NCBI RefSeq assembly: GCF_003600625.1
Contig: NZ_CP032489.1
Location: 3,286,001 to 3,350,000, forward strand
Source of the DNA: Arachidicoccus soli
Lineage (GTDB): Bacteria > Bacteroidota > Bacteroidia > Chitinophagales > Chitinophagaceae
Length of the DNA stretch: 64,000 nt
Direction of reading: 5' to 3'
Made by a program: the position numbers and the translations under genes. Positions 44,361-52,670 of this stretch are shown here, piece by piece; within the stretch, counting starts at the first letter, position 1, and every line of letters begins with the position of its first letter. The notes below the pieces were generated by a model. It was given only the letters and a program-made list of their open reading frames with translations, ran no database searches and was not told the DNA's origin.

Positions 44361-44389
44361 AAAGCGCAGCAAAAATGTAGCGCTTTTTT
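44361..44389 (+). terminator. Terminator of tRNA-Arg(CCU)
   Basis: AAAGCGC (44361-44367)/GCGCTTT (44380-44386) stem with a 12-nt loop and a run of six Ts. Confidence 0.85.
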
Positions 44390-44443
44390 ATTGATATTAT
44401 TGTTTTAGAATGGTAATAACCTTTATCCTAGATAAAAACATCT

Positions 44444-44761
44444 TTAAACAAATTCATACAAATCAATTGATTCTTTAGAGGTTTCGGCCCTTCTTGCTTC
44501 CTCTTCCCATTTATTATTGTAATAACCTTTTTTAAAACTTTCCAATAAATATTTGCCGATAAACTTAGCAAAACCATATTTTTCAAATTGCTGCACGTGA
44601 GTTAATTCGTGCCTTACCCATGGCTCATCCTTCATAAACGCTTCTTTATTTACTCCAAATAAATAGATTTTATTACCCATAGTAATAGCCACCCGCTTTT
44701 CTTTTAATTTAAAAGCAGCTAATTTCGCTATTACCGAATTTTCAATAACCTTGATTTTCAT
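44444..44761 (-). CDS. Small HExxH (DUF4157-like) protein
   Basis: Protein of 105 residues with the metalloprotease-like motif HELTHVQQF near residues 51-59, preceded by MKDEPWVR. This resembles DUF4157-type putative zinc peptidases (HELTHVxQ). No signal peptide or membrane anchor is present, and a third zinc ligand is not obvious (Glu in WEEEARRAE is a candidate). It is divergent from the XRE/S24 regulator, and the operators at 44861-44898 lie between them. A role in cleaving or sensing with that regulator is conceivable but not shown. Confidence 0.75.
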   Translation of the reverse strand: MKIKVIENSVIAKLAAFKLKEKRVAITMGNKIYLFGVNKEAFMKDEPWVRHELTHVQQFEKYGFAKFIGKYLLESFKKGYYNNKWEEEARRAETSKESIDLYEFV

Positions 44762-44860
44762 CTACACAAAAATAACTTTAGTTCTTAGGATAATAATGAA
44801 TTAACAATTACAGGGTTTTAATTATACTGTAAATAAAAAAGTCAGAAAAATATTTGAAAT

Positions 44861-44875
44861 ACTAAATTAATTAGT
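44861..44875. promoter_or_regulatory. Operator 1 of the XRE/S24 regulator
   Basis: ACTAAATTAATTAGT, a palindrome of the form ACTAA-N5-TTAGT. It lies 23 bp (centre to centre) from an identical-form site at 44884-44898. A -7-like TATATTGC lies between the two, so occupancy would block the regulator promoter. Confidence 0.65.
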
Positions 44876-44883
44876 ATATTGCG

Positions 44884-44898
44884 ACTAATTCAGTTAGT
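44884..44898. promoter_or_regulatory. Operator 2 of the XRE/S24 regulator
   Basis: ACTAATTCAGTTAGT, again ACTAA-N5-TTAGT, 16 bp before the regulator ATG. The site pair fits cooperative dimers of a lambda-repressor-like protein. Confidence 0.65.
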
Positions 44899-44914
44899 AA
44901 TTAAATATAAATTT

Positions 44915-45673
44915 ATGAGTCACGCAGGAAAAAATTTACGTTTTTTAAGAAAATTACGTGGATGGACACAGGAACAGTTTGCGAATAAAATCTCTATCAA
45001 ACGCTCTCTACTAGGAGCTTATGAAGAAGAGCGTGCTGAGCCTCGAATAGAGACTTTACAAACAGTATGTACCTTGTTTAAATTGAGTATGGATGATATT
45101 TTGCTGAAAGATTTGGAAATTCCCAATGGCGGCGGTAGTTATATCGACAAGCGCCGCGCCCAGAAAATGGCTAGCTCTTCTTCAGCCGAGATACATTTTG
45201 TCCCTGTAAAAGCGGCTGCAGGATATTTAGCCGGTTATGCTGATACAGAATTTTTAGATGAGCTGAATACTTTCACTTTACCCATGCTGGCTCCCGGATA
45301 TTATCGTGCTTTCGAAATCGTAGGCGACAGCATGCTTCCCACTCCGAGCGGTAGCGTAATAGTGGGTGAAAAGGTTGAAAACTTTGAAGATGTAAAGAAC
45401 AACAATGCTTACATTGTTGTTTCACGTAATAATGGAATAGTATATAAGCGGATTAATAGAAATAACCGCTCTAAAAATAATATCACTTTAGTAAGTGATA
45501 ATCCTATTTATGATCCCTATCAAGTAGAAAAAGAAGATATTCTGGAATTATGGAAAGCACAAATGATTATTACTAAAGCAACTGTTCAAAATCGTTGGGA
45601 TGTAGGTCAATTAGCTGGCATGGTAAATAATTTGCAGGAACAAGTTTCTTCTTTAAAAAAGAAAATGAACTGA
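44915..45673 (+). CDS. XRE-family regulator with S24 peptidase-like domain
   Basis: LexA/CI-like repressor of 252 residues. The N-terminal HTH_XRE domain (about 1-65: LRFLRKLRGWTQEQFANKISIKRSLLGAYEEERAEP) is joined to a C-terminal S24 domain (about 95-210). The catalytic-type Ser is in GDSMLPTPSG and the Lys in GIVYKRI. An Ala-Gly pair in KAAAGYLAGY is a possible self-cleavage site. The C-terminal 30 residues form a coiled coil. The ATG at 44915 is chosen because the longer frame begins between the two operators. Autoregulation is likely; other targets are unknown. Confidence 0.92.
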   Translation: MSHAGKNLRFLRKLRGWTQEQFANKISIKRSLLGAYEEERAEPRIETLQTVCTLFKLSMDDILLKDLEIPNGGGSYIDKRRAQKMASSSSAEIHFVPVKAAAGYLAGYADTEFLDELNTFTLPMLAPGYYRAFEIVGDSMLPTPSGSVIVGEKVENFEDVKNNNAYIVVSRNNGIVYKRINRNNRSKNNITLVSDNPIYDPYQVEKEDILELWKAQMIITKATVQNRWDVGQLAGMVNNLQEQVSSLKKKMN

Positions 45674-45695
45674 TCTTAATTATTAACACCAGGAA

Positions 45696-47009
45696 TTATT
45701 GCCCTATTCCATAATAGCAGTATCCTGCTTTATGCAAAAAAACATCATCGTAAATATTGCGTCCGTCAAAGACTACGGCAGTTTGCATGTTAGCCTTTAT
45801 GAGTTGCCAATTCGGTAAACGAAACTCATTCCATTCAGTTACTAAGGCAATAGCACCGGCATCCTGAGTCGTTTCATAGACGTCTCTGCACCAAGTAACT
45901 TTTTCGCCTAGTTCTTTTTTGGCTTCTTGCATGGCTATGGGGTCAAAGACTTTTACAATGGCGCCTGCTTTTAGTAAATCTTCTATTAATACAAAAGCAG
46001 GTGCTTCTCGAATATCATCGGTATTAGGCTTGAAAGAAAGGCCCCAAACAGCAATGGTTTTACCTTTTATATCATTATCAAAATGCCTTGTAATTTTTTT
46101 AAATAAAACTTTCTTTTGCGCATCATTTATATGCTCTACCGCTTCCAATAACTGTAAGTTATAACCATTATCCTTTCCGGTTTTCACCAATGCTTTTACA
46201 TCTTTTGGAAAACAAGAGCCGCCATATCCTACTCCTGCATACAAAAACTTTTTGCCAATACGCGGATCAGATCCGATACCTGCTCGAACATGCGTGATAT
46301 TCGCACCGACTATCTCACAAAGATTGGCAATTTCATTCATAAAACTTATACGTGTAGCCAACATAGCATTGGCTGCATATTTAGTCATCTCTGCAGAGGG
46401 AATGTCCATATATAGAATACGATACCCATTCAATAAAAATGGTTTATATAAAGTATCCATCGTTTCTTTAGCGCGTTCACTATCAATGCCCACAACAATG
46501 CGGTCGGGACTCATAAAATCTTTAATTGCAGCCCCCTCTTTTAAAAATTCCGGATTAGAAACCACATCAAAAGTTGTGGTTTGATTATTTGATTGAAGCC
46601 CCTCGTTAATGGCAGCCCTTACTTTTTCAGAAGAGCCCACAGGAACGGTACTTTTAGTAATAACAACCGCATATTTTTTTATACAATTCCCGATTTCCTT
46701 TGCTACCGCCAAAACATAGCGCATATCAGCGCTGCCATCCTCCCCTGGAGGGGTGCCCACTGCTATAAAAATAGCTCCGACATTTTCAATATTAGCTGCT
46801 AAAGAGGTACTAAAACTTAACCGTTTCCCTTCTACATTTCTTTTTACAATCGTTTCGAGACCTGGCTCGTAAATAGGAAGAATTCCCTTATTAAGATTAT
46901 TTATTTTATTTTCATCAATATCTATACAACAAACCTCCACCCCAATATCTGCTAAGCAAGCACCGGTTACCAACCCTACATAACCCGAACCAACTACTAA
47001 TACTTTCAT
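45696..47009 (-). CDS. ugd: UDP-glucose 6-dehydrogenase
   Basis: UDP-glucose/GDP-mannose dehydrogenase family, 437 residues; converts UDP-glucose to UDP-glucuronate for envelope polysaccharides. The NAD-binding start is MKVLVVGSGYVGLVTGACLA. Family signatures: PTYEPGL-like LPIYEPGLE, ITKSTVPVGS, NPEFLKEG, the catalytic Cys in GGSCFPKD (about 258) and FDGRNIYD. A GDP-mannose enzyme is less likely given the YGGSCFPKD form. The start at ATG 47009 avoids overlap with the tRNA. The gene begins only 15 nt after tRNA-Arg(CCG) on the same strand, with no promoter between. Confidence 0.93.
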   Translation of the reverse strand: MKVLVVGSGYVGLVTGACLADIGVEVCCIDIDENKINNLNKGILPIYEPGLETIVKRNVEGKRLSFSTSLAANIENVGAIFIAVGTPPGEDGSADMRYVLAVAKEIGNCIKKYAVVITKSTVPVGSSEKVRAAINEGLQSNNQTTTFDVVSNPEFLKEGAAIKDFMSPDRIVVGIDSERAKETMDTLYKPFLLNGYRILYMDIPSAEMTKYAANAMLATRISFMNEIANLCEIVGANITHVRAGIGSDPRIGKKFLYAGVGYGGSCFPKDVKALVKTGKDNGYNLQLLEAVEHINDAQKKVLFKKITRHFDNDIKGKTIAVWGLSFKPNTDDIREAPAFVLIEDLLKAGAIVKVFDPIAMQEAKKELGEKVTWCRDVYETTQDAGAIALVTEWNEFRLPNWQLIKANMQTAVVFDGRNIYDDVFLHKAGYCYYGIGQ

Positions 47010-47024
47010 TTGTCGCTGTTTTTG

Positions 47025-47096
47025 TGGCCTCGCCAAGAATCGAACTTGGATCTGGAGCTTCGGAAACTCTTATACTATCCATTGTACTACGAGGCC
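47025..47096 (-). tRNA. tRNA-Arg (anticodon CCG)
   Basis: 72 nt on the minus strand. The acceptor stem GGCCTCG/CGAGGCC is perfect, the anticodon loop is TTCCGAA (anticodon CCG) and the T-arm carries GTTCGATTC. The top pair of the anticodon stem is an A-C mismatch. The discriminator is A, and CCA is not encoded. It reads CGG. No terminator follows; ugd starts 15 nt downstream. Confidence 0.93.
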
Positions 47097-47122
47097 ATTT
47101 TATCTTTACGCTATTAGGTCCG

Positions 47123-47130
47123 CAAAGATA
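47123..47130 (-). promoter_or_regulatory. -7 box of tRNA-Arg(CCG) and probably ugd
   Basis: TATCTTTG on the minus strand, 26 nt before the tRNA 5' end. It is the nearest promoter-like site for ugd as well. Confidence 0.6.
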
Positions 47131-47157
47131 ATCTTCCATTTTTTATTTCTAGCAGAA

Positions 47158-48405
47158 TTAAGATTTTTCTTCCCATATTTGCACTAGACGCACCAATACT
47201 TCAACTGCTTTTTCCATGTCGTCGACACCAATCCATTCGTGCTTGCTATGAATGGCCTGCATTCCCGTAAAAATATTCGGACAAGGCAAACCCATGTAAC
47301 TCAAGCGACTTCCATCGGTACCTCCGCGAATTGGTTCATTACGCAGACTGAGCCCTGCTTTCTCATAAGCAATCTTGGCGTATTCTGCAATCTTAGGATA
47401 TTTCACCAATATATCTTTCATATTGCGGTATTGCTCTTTTACTTCAAAATCGATAGTTACACCTTTGTATTTTGAGGCGATTTCTTCTGCAATATTTTGC
47501 AATCGTTCTTCGTGCTTTGCCAAATTATCGGTAACAAAATCACGTACAATAAAATCAATAATTGCTTTTTCTGCAATACCCGAAACACGCACCGGATGTA
47601 CAAATCCTTCACGCTTCTCTGTCGTTTCCGGGCTAAATTCATTTTTGGGCAAAGCATCCAAAATCTCTCCTGCAATTTTTATGGCATTCACTAATTTCCC
47701 TTTAGCATAACCGGGATGTGCAATCACACCATTCACTATTATTTTTGCAGCATCGGCGCTAAAAGTTTCATCTTCAAAAGTTCCACATTCACCTCCGTCA
47801 AGCGTATAACCAAAGTCTGCTCCTACTTTTTTCAAATCTACTTTTTCAGTACCACGACCGGTTTCTTCGTCGGGCGTAAACAATATTTTTATATCTCCGT
47901 GTTTTATTTCTGGATGAGCAATTAAGAAATTAGCCATATCTACAATTATTGCAACGCCACTTTTATCATCAGCACCCAGAAGCGTAAGTCCGCTCGCTGT
48001 AATAATATCTTTACCTATATGTTGCTTCAAATAGGGATAATCCTTTACGCGAATAATTTGTGTATTATCATCGGGCAACACAATATCTTCACCAGTAAAA
48101 TGTCGATGTACAATAGGCTTCACATTTGATCCCGAACAATCCGGCGCAGTATCTACGTGGGAGCAAAAACAAATTACCGGGACTTTTTTATCTGTATTAG
48201 AAGAAATAGTAGCATATACATAACCATTTTCATCTATTTGCGCGTCGCTCAATCCTATTTGTTGTAATTCGCTTACTAATATTTTGCTTAAATCTTTTTG
48301 CTTTTCTGAAGAAGGAAAAGCCATATTCTCCGGATCGCTCTGTGTATCTATTTGTACATAATGTAAAAATCTTTCAGCTACCGTAAAGGAATATTCTTGA
48401 AACAT
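47158..48405 (-). CDS. pepT: Peptidase T (tripeptidase)
   Basis: M20-family zinc aminotripeptidase of 415 residues. Metal-binding motifs: SHVDTAPD (first His/Asp), LGADDKSGVA (bridging Asp and neighbours), FTPDEETGRG (catalytic Glu), TLDGGECG and, near the C-terminus, HSKHEW. The segment RGGTDGSRLSYMGLPCPNIFTG is the PepT signature. The start at ATG 48405 (MFQEYSFTVAERFL) fits the family; the frame extends 7 codons further. It probably completes peptide breakdown in the cytoplasm with the other peptidases in this window. Confidence 0.95.
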   Translation of the reverse strand: MFQEYSFTVAERFLHYVQIDTQSDPENMAFPSSEKQKDLSKILVSELQQIGLSDAQIDENGYVYATISSNTDKKVPVICFCSHVDTAPDCSGSNVKPIVHRHFTGEDIVLPDDNTQIIRVKDYPYLKQHIGKDIITASGLTLLGADDKSGVAIIVDMANFLIAHPEIKHGDIKILFTPDEETGRGTEKVDLKKVGADFGYTLDGGECGTFEDETFSADAAKIIVNGVIAHPGYAKGKLVNAIKIAGEILDALPKNEFSPETTEKREGFVHPVRVSGIAEKAIIDFIVRDFVTDNLAKHEERLQNIAEEIASKYKGVTIDFEVKEQYRNMKDILVKYPKIAEYAKIAYEKAGLSLRNEPIRGGTDGSRLSYMGLPCPNIFTGMQAIHSKHEWIGVDDMEKAVEVLVRLVQIWEEKS

Positions 48406-48586
48406 ATCTATATTATTTTGTCGCAAAATACGACTTTAACCCAAATGTCTTATAAAGTTGCCCCCGAAACGAAGTTCGACGAAGTCAATGCACCGTTTTT
48501 CCATTTATATTTCTTGCAGAAAAATAAAAAACATTTTCTTTTCTTCAACTTTGTATAATTTAGTGCCTCAAAATTCATCATTCTTC

Positions 48587-48997
48587 ATGGCACATTGGTT
48601 AGTCAAATCAGAACCTTTTAAATACAGTTGGGAAAAATTTTTGCAAGACAAACAAACTTTCTGGGACGGCGTTCGCAATTATCAAGCGCGTAACAACCTG
48701 AGAGAAATGAAAAAAGGCGAAGAAGTTTTTTTCTATCACAGCAACGAAGGGATGGAAATTGTGGGTATCGCCAAAGTTGTAAAGGAATCCTATCCTGATC
48801 CAACGACAGACGATGAACGCTGGTTAGTCGTCGACTTGAAACCTGTAAAAACATTAAAGAAAACTGTTAGTTTGGCACAGATGAAAGCCGAAAAAAGACT
48901 GCAAAATTTAGCCTTGGTAAGACAAGGTCGATTATCTGTCTGCCCGGTAAGTGACGAAGAATGGGAAGTAATCTTAGAATTGTCGAATAAAAAATAA
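48587..48997 (+). CDS. EVE-domain protein
   Basis: EVE (PUA-like) domain protein of 136 residues beginning MAHWLVKSEPFKYSWEKF. Family features: WDGVRNYQARNNLREMKKGEEVFFYHSN and the later ALVRQGRLSVCPVSDEEW. EVE domains bind modified bases in nucleic acids; in bacteria the target is usually unknown. The open frame extends 43 codons upstream, but those residues are unrelated, so ATG 48587 is preferred. It is divergent from pepT and converges with the next gene, whose stop is 2 bp away. Confidence 0.92.
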   Translation: MAHWLVKSEPFKYSWEKFLQDKQTFWDGVRNYQARNNLREMKKGEEVFFYHSNEGMEIVGIAKVVKESYPDPTTDDERWLVVDLKPVKTLKKTVSLAQMKAEKRLQNLALVRQGRLSVCPVSDEEWEVILELSNKK

Positions 48998-48999
48998 TT

Positions 49000-50262
49000 T
49001 TACAATCCCACACGAAACCTTACGCCCATTTCACCGAGGTGAATATTTTGATTAGCTAAATTATTACTCATCGGTATACTTATAAATGGTTCTACCGAAA
49101 TGCTTTTCATTTTATTACTAATTTTTTGTTTATAACCGAAAGAAAAATTAAGGAACCCTGCAAAATTCTGGTTATTCAACTGAGATGAAGGAACCTCTTC
49201 TACAGCTTTTGTATCTGCACTGTTCACAAGGCTTTGTGTCTTTAATAGATTACCATTATTTGCAGCAAAACTACTTGTCTGATATTGATTCACCGCGTAG
49301 TGATTCTGTTGCGAATTTGACAACACCGCCATAGCTGAAACCCCAGCACTCGCATACAAATTACCATTGAAATGATAACTAATTTCAATTGGCAAATTAA
49401 TACCGGTCACGTCTGCTTCTATCGATTCTAAGGAACGACTACCCGCAACAACCGTATTATTGGCTACATCTTTAGAGCCTGAAAGCTCTGTATAAGCTAA
49501 ACCGGAATTTAGTGAAAGCTTTTTAGTAAGTTTATAACCTACAGCGACTCCATAACCCATATTTAATTTACTATTATTACCCACTGACGGTGTTACCACT
49601 ACGCCAAGGCTCCATTTTTTAGTATCCCCATTATTGATCACATCTTGATTATTATTAAATGCCATTTGGCCTAAATACAAGTCTTTTCTTTGTTTATCTT
49701 CTTGACTGTTGTACGGCATCCATATTTTTGGAAGCTTAGGCTTCTGTTTTTCTTTGGCTATCATTAATTTATTAGAAGTATCCTTATGTAGACTATAATT
49801 TGGCAGATGGTTATTAACCTGTCTGAAGGTATCAATAAGGATATCCTTCTTCACATAAGTAACCGTATTCCCCTTTGAAAAATTCGTAGTAGAGTTGTCG
49901 TTAGAAAGCTGGAGTTTTACTGAAGACTTATTAGTCAATTCCTTTTGCTTTAGCAGATTATCATTTGCATTTACATTTGTGTGTTGATTTTTATTTCCCA
50001 GTAAACTAGGGGTAAGTACAATTTCAGAATTTGCATTATTATTTAAAACACTGAGAGAGTTACTAAAATACAAAAAGGCTCCTAAAGCTAGCAGCAACAA
50101 TATAGAAGCGGCCGCAGCAAATCTGCGTAAATGGACCAATTTGGGTCTTTTATTTTTTTCAAACTGAACAAATGACTCCCAGGCACCGGTTTTATAAGCG
50201 TCCTCATGAACTTTTAATTGCTCTGAAATATGTTCAATTAATTCTATCTTTTCATTCTTCAT
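49000..50262 (-). CDS. Membrane-anchored beta-barrel-like partner of the ECF sigma factor
   Basis: Protein of 420 residues with a mixed layout. About 45 cytoplasmic residues (MKNEKIELIEHISEQLKVHEDAYKTGAWESFVQFEK) are followed by one transmembrane helix (about 48-67). A long low-complexity Asn/Thr/Lys linker (70-200) leads to a C-terminal part (about 205-420) with the strand pattern of PF13568-type outer-membrane barrels, ending RFRVGL. The N-terminal part probably binds the sigma factor encoded 44 bp upstream, as an anti-sigma would. A conventional anti-sigma zinc motif is absent. Confidence 0.75.
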   Translation of the reverse strand: MKNEKIELIEHISEQLKVHEDAYKTGAWESFVQFEKNKRPKLVHLRRFAAAASILLLLALGAFLYFSNSLSVLNNNANSEIVLTPSLLGNKNQHTNVNANDNLLKQKELTNKSSVKLQLSNDNSTTNFSKGNTVTYVKKDILIDTFRQVNNHLPNYSLHKDTSNKLMIAKEKQKPKLPKIWMPYNSQEDKQRKDLYLGQMAFNNNQDVINNGDTKKWSLGVVVTPSVGNNSKLNMGYGVAVGYKLTKKLSLNSGLAYTELSGSKDVANNTVVAGSRSLESIEADVTGINLPIEISYHFNGNLYASAGVSAMAVLSNSQQNHYAVNQYQTSSFAANNGNLLKTQSLVNSADTKAVEEVPSSQLNNQNFAGFLNFSFGYKQKISNKMKSISVEPFISIPMSNNLANQNIHLGEMGVRFRVGL

Positions 50263-50306
50263 CTAACGATGATTTTATATTTGTTTTATTTATATAATTC
50301 TTGTTT

Positions 50307-50879
50307 TTATGATACTACTTTAAATTGTTGTTCATATAATACTCTCAATCTGTTTTTTGCCCTTGTCAAAAACACCCGGGAACTACTTGAAGGAATATGT
50401 AAAATCTTCGCAATTTCGTCGTGGGAAAACCCTTCAATTTCATATAAGTTAAATACCAGCCGGTGTGTTTGAGGTAATTTTTCCATCAAAGCCAGGATTT
50501 CATTTATCTCCATTCTATTTTGTACAAAAGTCGTTTCCAATTGATAATCAACTTTTTCTAATTCATCTGTAAGAAAGCCTTTTTTATCTTTTCTTAAATG
50601 ATCGATAGCTATTCTCGATGCAATAGTCCCAATCCAGCCTTTAAATGCTTTTTTATAATTTTCTTCATCGCCATTATTTTCAAAAGATGAAATATTATTA
50701 AATATTCTAATAAAGCAATCATTGACCAGTTCTTCAGCATCGTTCTGTTTTGTAATATAACGAATCATCACTCCCATTATATAGCCATAGAAGGACTTGT
50801 ACATCTGCTCTCTAGAGTAGATGTCATTTATTTTGCAGCCTGCTACTATATTTTTAATGCTACATCCGTTAACTATCAT
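50307..50879 (-). CDS. ECF-type RNA polymerase sigma factor
   Basis: Sigma-70 ECF factor of 190 residues. Region 2 is at about 20-95 (REQMYKSFYGYIMGVMIRYITKQNDAEELVNDCFIRIF, then FKGWIGTIASRIAIDHLRKDKK). Region 4 is at about 130-185 (LPQTHRLVFNLYEIEGFSHDEIAKIL, then SSSRVFLTRAKNRLR). It is first gene of a two-gene operon with the membrane/beta-barrel protein. A consensus -7 box lies at 50924-50931. Confidence 0.93.
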   Translation of the reverse strand: MIVNGCSIKNIVAGCKINDIYSREQMYKSFYGYIMGVMIRYITKQNDAEELVNDCFIRIFNNISSFENNGDEENYKKAFKGWIGTIASRIAIDHLRKDKKGFLTDELEKVDYQLETTFVQNRMEINEILALMEKLPQTHRLVFNLYEIEGFSHDEIAKILHIPSSSSRVFLTRAKNRLRVLYEQQFKVVS

Positions 50880-50923
50880 CCTTTAGGGATCTTCTGTTTA
50901 TTGCGATTTCAATTGTATTAATA

Positions 50924-50931
50924 CAAACTTA
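50924..50931 (-). promoter_or_regulatory. -7 box of the sigma/barrel operon
   Basis: TAAGTTTG on the minus strand, 45 nt before the sigma ATG. Confidence 0.5.
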
Positions 50932-51030
50932 CTAAAGGTTTACAAACCAAATATCATCCCGAGGCTAGTAATTAGCCAGGGAATGATATTGCACATGCTT
51001 ATATTTATTATGGTCTTTAACGGTTGAGTC

Positions 51031-51741
51031 TTACCTATTTCGCATAATGGATAAACCAATTTTTGTGCTATCCGCATTACTGTTTTCAAAACCTCTTGCC
51101 CACAGTGTATAGGCCTTCCCTTTTTCTATTACTACATTATTCAAAGTGGCCAATACTGTGTTACTCCCCTTCTCCTTTACTTGAAATGTATAATTCGAAG
51201 AAGGTGCAATTGATTGGAAATTAGTCCCTTTCGTGTAAGCAATATTATTAGCCAACGTGTCTGAATTCGCAACAATAAGATTCAGACCTTGTGAGTTAGG
51301 CGAGAAATTTGCAAATCGAATACCTGCCATCGTAGAATCCGGCAACATTGCTGTATCTCTCAGACAAGTAAGTCTCGCATTACTCAAAGAATCTGAAATA
51401 AAGATGGAATAAGCTTCCCCAGGCTCTAGGTAGAATTGCTGAGAAATCACTAAATTATAAGAATAAGGTAATGTAAACCCAAACACCCTATAGCCCGGAT
51501 AAGCCGGCAAATAAGCGATAGCACTATCATAAGAAAATAATGCAGGCAGTTCTTTGCGCTGACCATCCGCGATGAAATTTAAGTCGGGAGAGCCTGGTGA
51601 CGCATTTATTAATGCGATACCTGCAACCTGAATACTTATTCCATTTGGACGATTGTCTCTCAAACAAGAAGAAAAAACACCAATTATTGCTGCCAAGCCA
51701 ACAAGAAGACTTATTCGAGCTAAAGAAAAATTCCGTTTCAT
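51031..51741 (-). CDS. DUF4397 lipoprotein
   Basis: Exported protein of 236 residues. The signal peptide ends in VFSSC, a lipobox. The DUF4397 domain (about 40-150) shows the usual ALINASPGSPDLNFIADG and GYRVFGF segments, then a second half with GIRFANFSPNSQGLNLIVAN. The family is typical of Bacteroidota surface lipoproteins and its function is unknown. It stands alone, 150 bp downstream of the sigma operon start region and divergent from the next gene. Confidence 0.88.
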   Translation of the reverse strand: MKRNFSLARISLLVGLAAIIGVFSSCLRDNRPNGISIQVAGIALINASPGSPDLNFIADGQRKELPALFSYDSAIAYLPAYPGYRVFGFTLPYSYNLVISQQFYLEPGEAYSIFISDSLSNARLTCLRDTAMLPDSTMAGIRFANFSPNSQGLNLIVANSDTLANNIAYTKGTNFQSIAPSSNYTFQVKEKGSNTVLATLNNVVIEKGKAYTLWARGFENSNADSTKIGLSIMRNR

Positions 51742-51999
51742 ATCAAATTGTTTTATCTGTATTTGTTCTTAGATAAAAAGCCATTATCAATTAGAAAAAA
51801 GAGGTTTTCATATCTCTTCATCTTTTGCTAATTAAAAGGCTTTAATTACTACCAAAAACGCATATTCCTTTCTCTATGCTACACCAATCTAATATTTCTT
51901 TTGATCATTGCAAGTCACCGCTATTAAAGGATATATGACTTTGGCTTGCTATTTGTTATAACTATCATAACATAAATTTTTAACGTTAAATTCTACTCT

Positions 52000-52464
52000 A
52001 TGAAAAAATTATTCTTTGCACTAGTCTTACTTATGTCTATAGCATTTGTTCAAAATGTAAATGCCCAAAACAGTTATAGAAACGCTGCCGGTTTATTTAT
52101 TGATGTTGGTAATGGCGGGACTTATGTAGGTCCAAGTATAAAACATTTTTTCAATCCAAAAGATGCACTTCAAGGAATGATTATTTTTGGAAATGGTGCT
52201 ACCATACTAGGAGCAGAATATTCCTATAATGCTCCTATAAGAAATGCCAATGGACTTATGTGGAATGTAGGTATTGGTCCCCAAGTCCTCTTAGCTGATC
52301 ATTACAGCGATTTTATTGTTCGTCCTTCCTTAGGACTTGAATATAAAATTCCGGGAGCACCACTTGATTTTGGTTTCGACTGGCGTCCCTGGTGGACGGT
52401 TACGCATGGCTCACATTTTGAAGCAGGTCGCTTCGGTTTGGGTCTTCGATTTGTGTTCAACTAA
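52000..52464 (+). CDS. Small outer-membrane beta-barrel-like protein
   Basis: Exported protein of 154 residues with signal peptide (about 1-22, ending VNAQ). The mature chain alternates hydrophobic and polar residues in eight or so strands (for example GTYVGPSIKHFF, ATILGAEYSY, MWNVGIGPQVLL, LGLEYKIPG, FGLGLRFVFN) and ends in Phe-Asn. This suits an eight-stranded OmpA/OmpW-sized barrel. No family is recognised. A terminator follows at 52512-52552. Confidence 0.75.
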   Translation: MKKLFFALVLLMSIAFVQNVNAQNSYRNAAGLFIDVGNGGTYVGPSIKHFFNPKDALQGMIIFGNGATILGAEYSYNAPIRNANGLMWNVGIGPQVLLADHYSDFIVRPSLGLEYKIPGAPLDFGFDWRPWWTVTHGSHFEAGRFGLGLRFVFN

Positions 52465-52511
52465 ACAAAATTTAGTTTCTGCACAAAACATTATCCTTTT
52501 AAATAAATGTA

Positions 52512-52552
52512 TACCCCGCAAGTATTTTATCATATTTCGCGGGGTAATTTTT
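52512..52552 (+). terminator. Rho-independent terminator
   Basis: TACCCCGC (52512-52519)/GCGGGGTA (52539-52546) stem with a 19-nt loop and a T-run. Confidence 0.85.
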
Positions 52553-52627
52553 TGTACCCATTATATAACTAAAATATTTATCAAAATAAATACTAAAATA
52601 ATTAGTTAACTATTAAAAATAAAACCT

Positions 52628-52635
52628 TACATTTG
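52628..52635 (+). promoter_or_regulatory. -7 box of recA
   Basis: TACATTTG matches TAnnTTTG, 35 nt before the recA ATG. No LexA-box palindrome was seen around it. Confidence 0.55.
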
Positions 52636-52670
52636 AATTCTGAAAGCTGTAAACAAATAATCAATATAAG

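Noticed and set aside
46915-47139. 74-residue frame across tRNA-Arg(CCG) and the ugd start
   Set aside because: Reads through the tRNA; out of frame with ugd.
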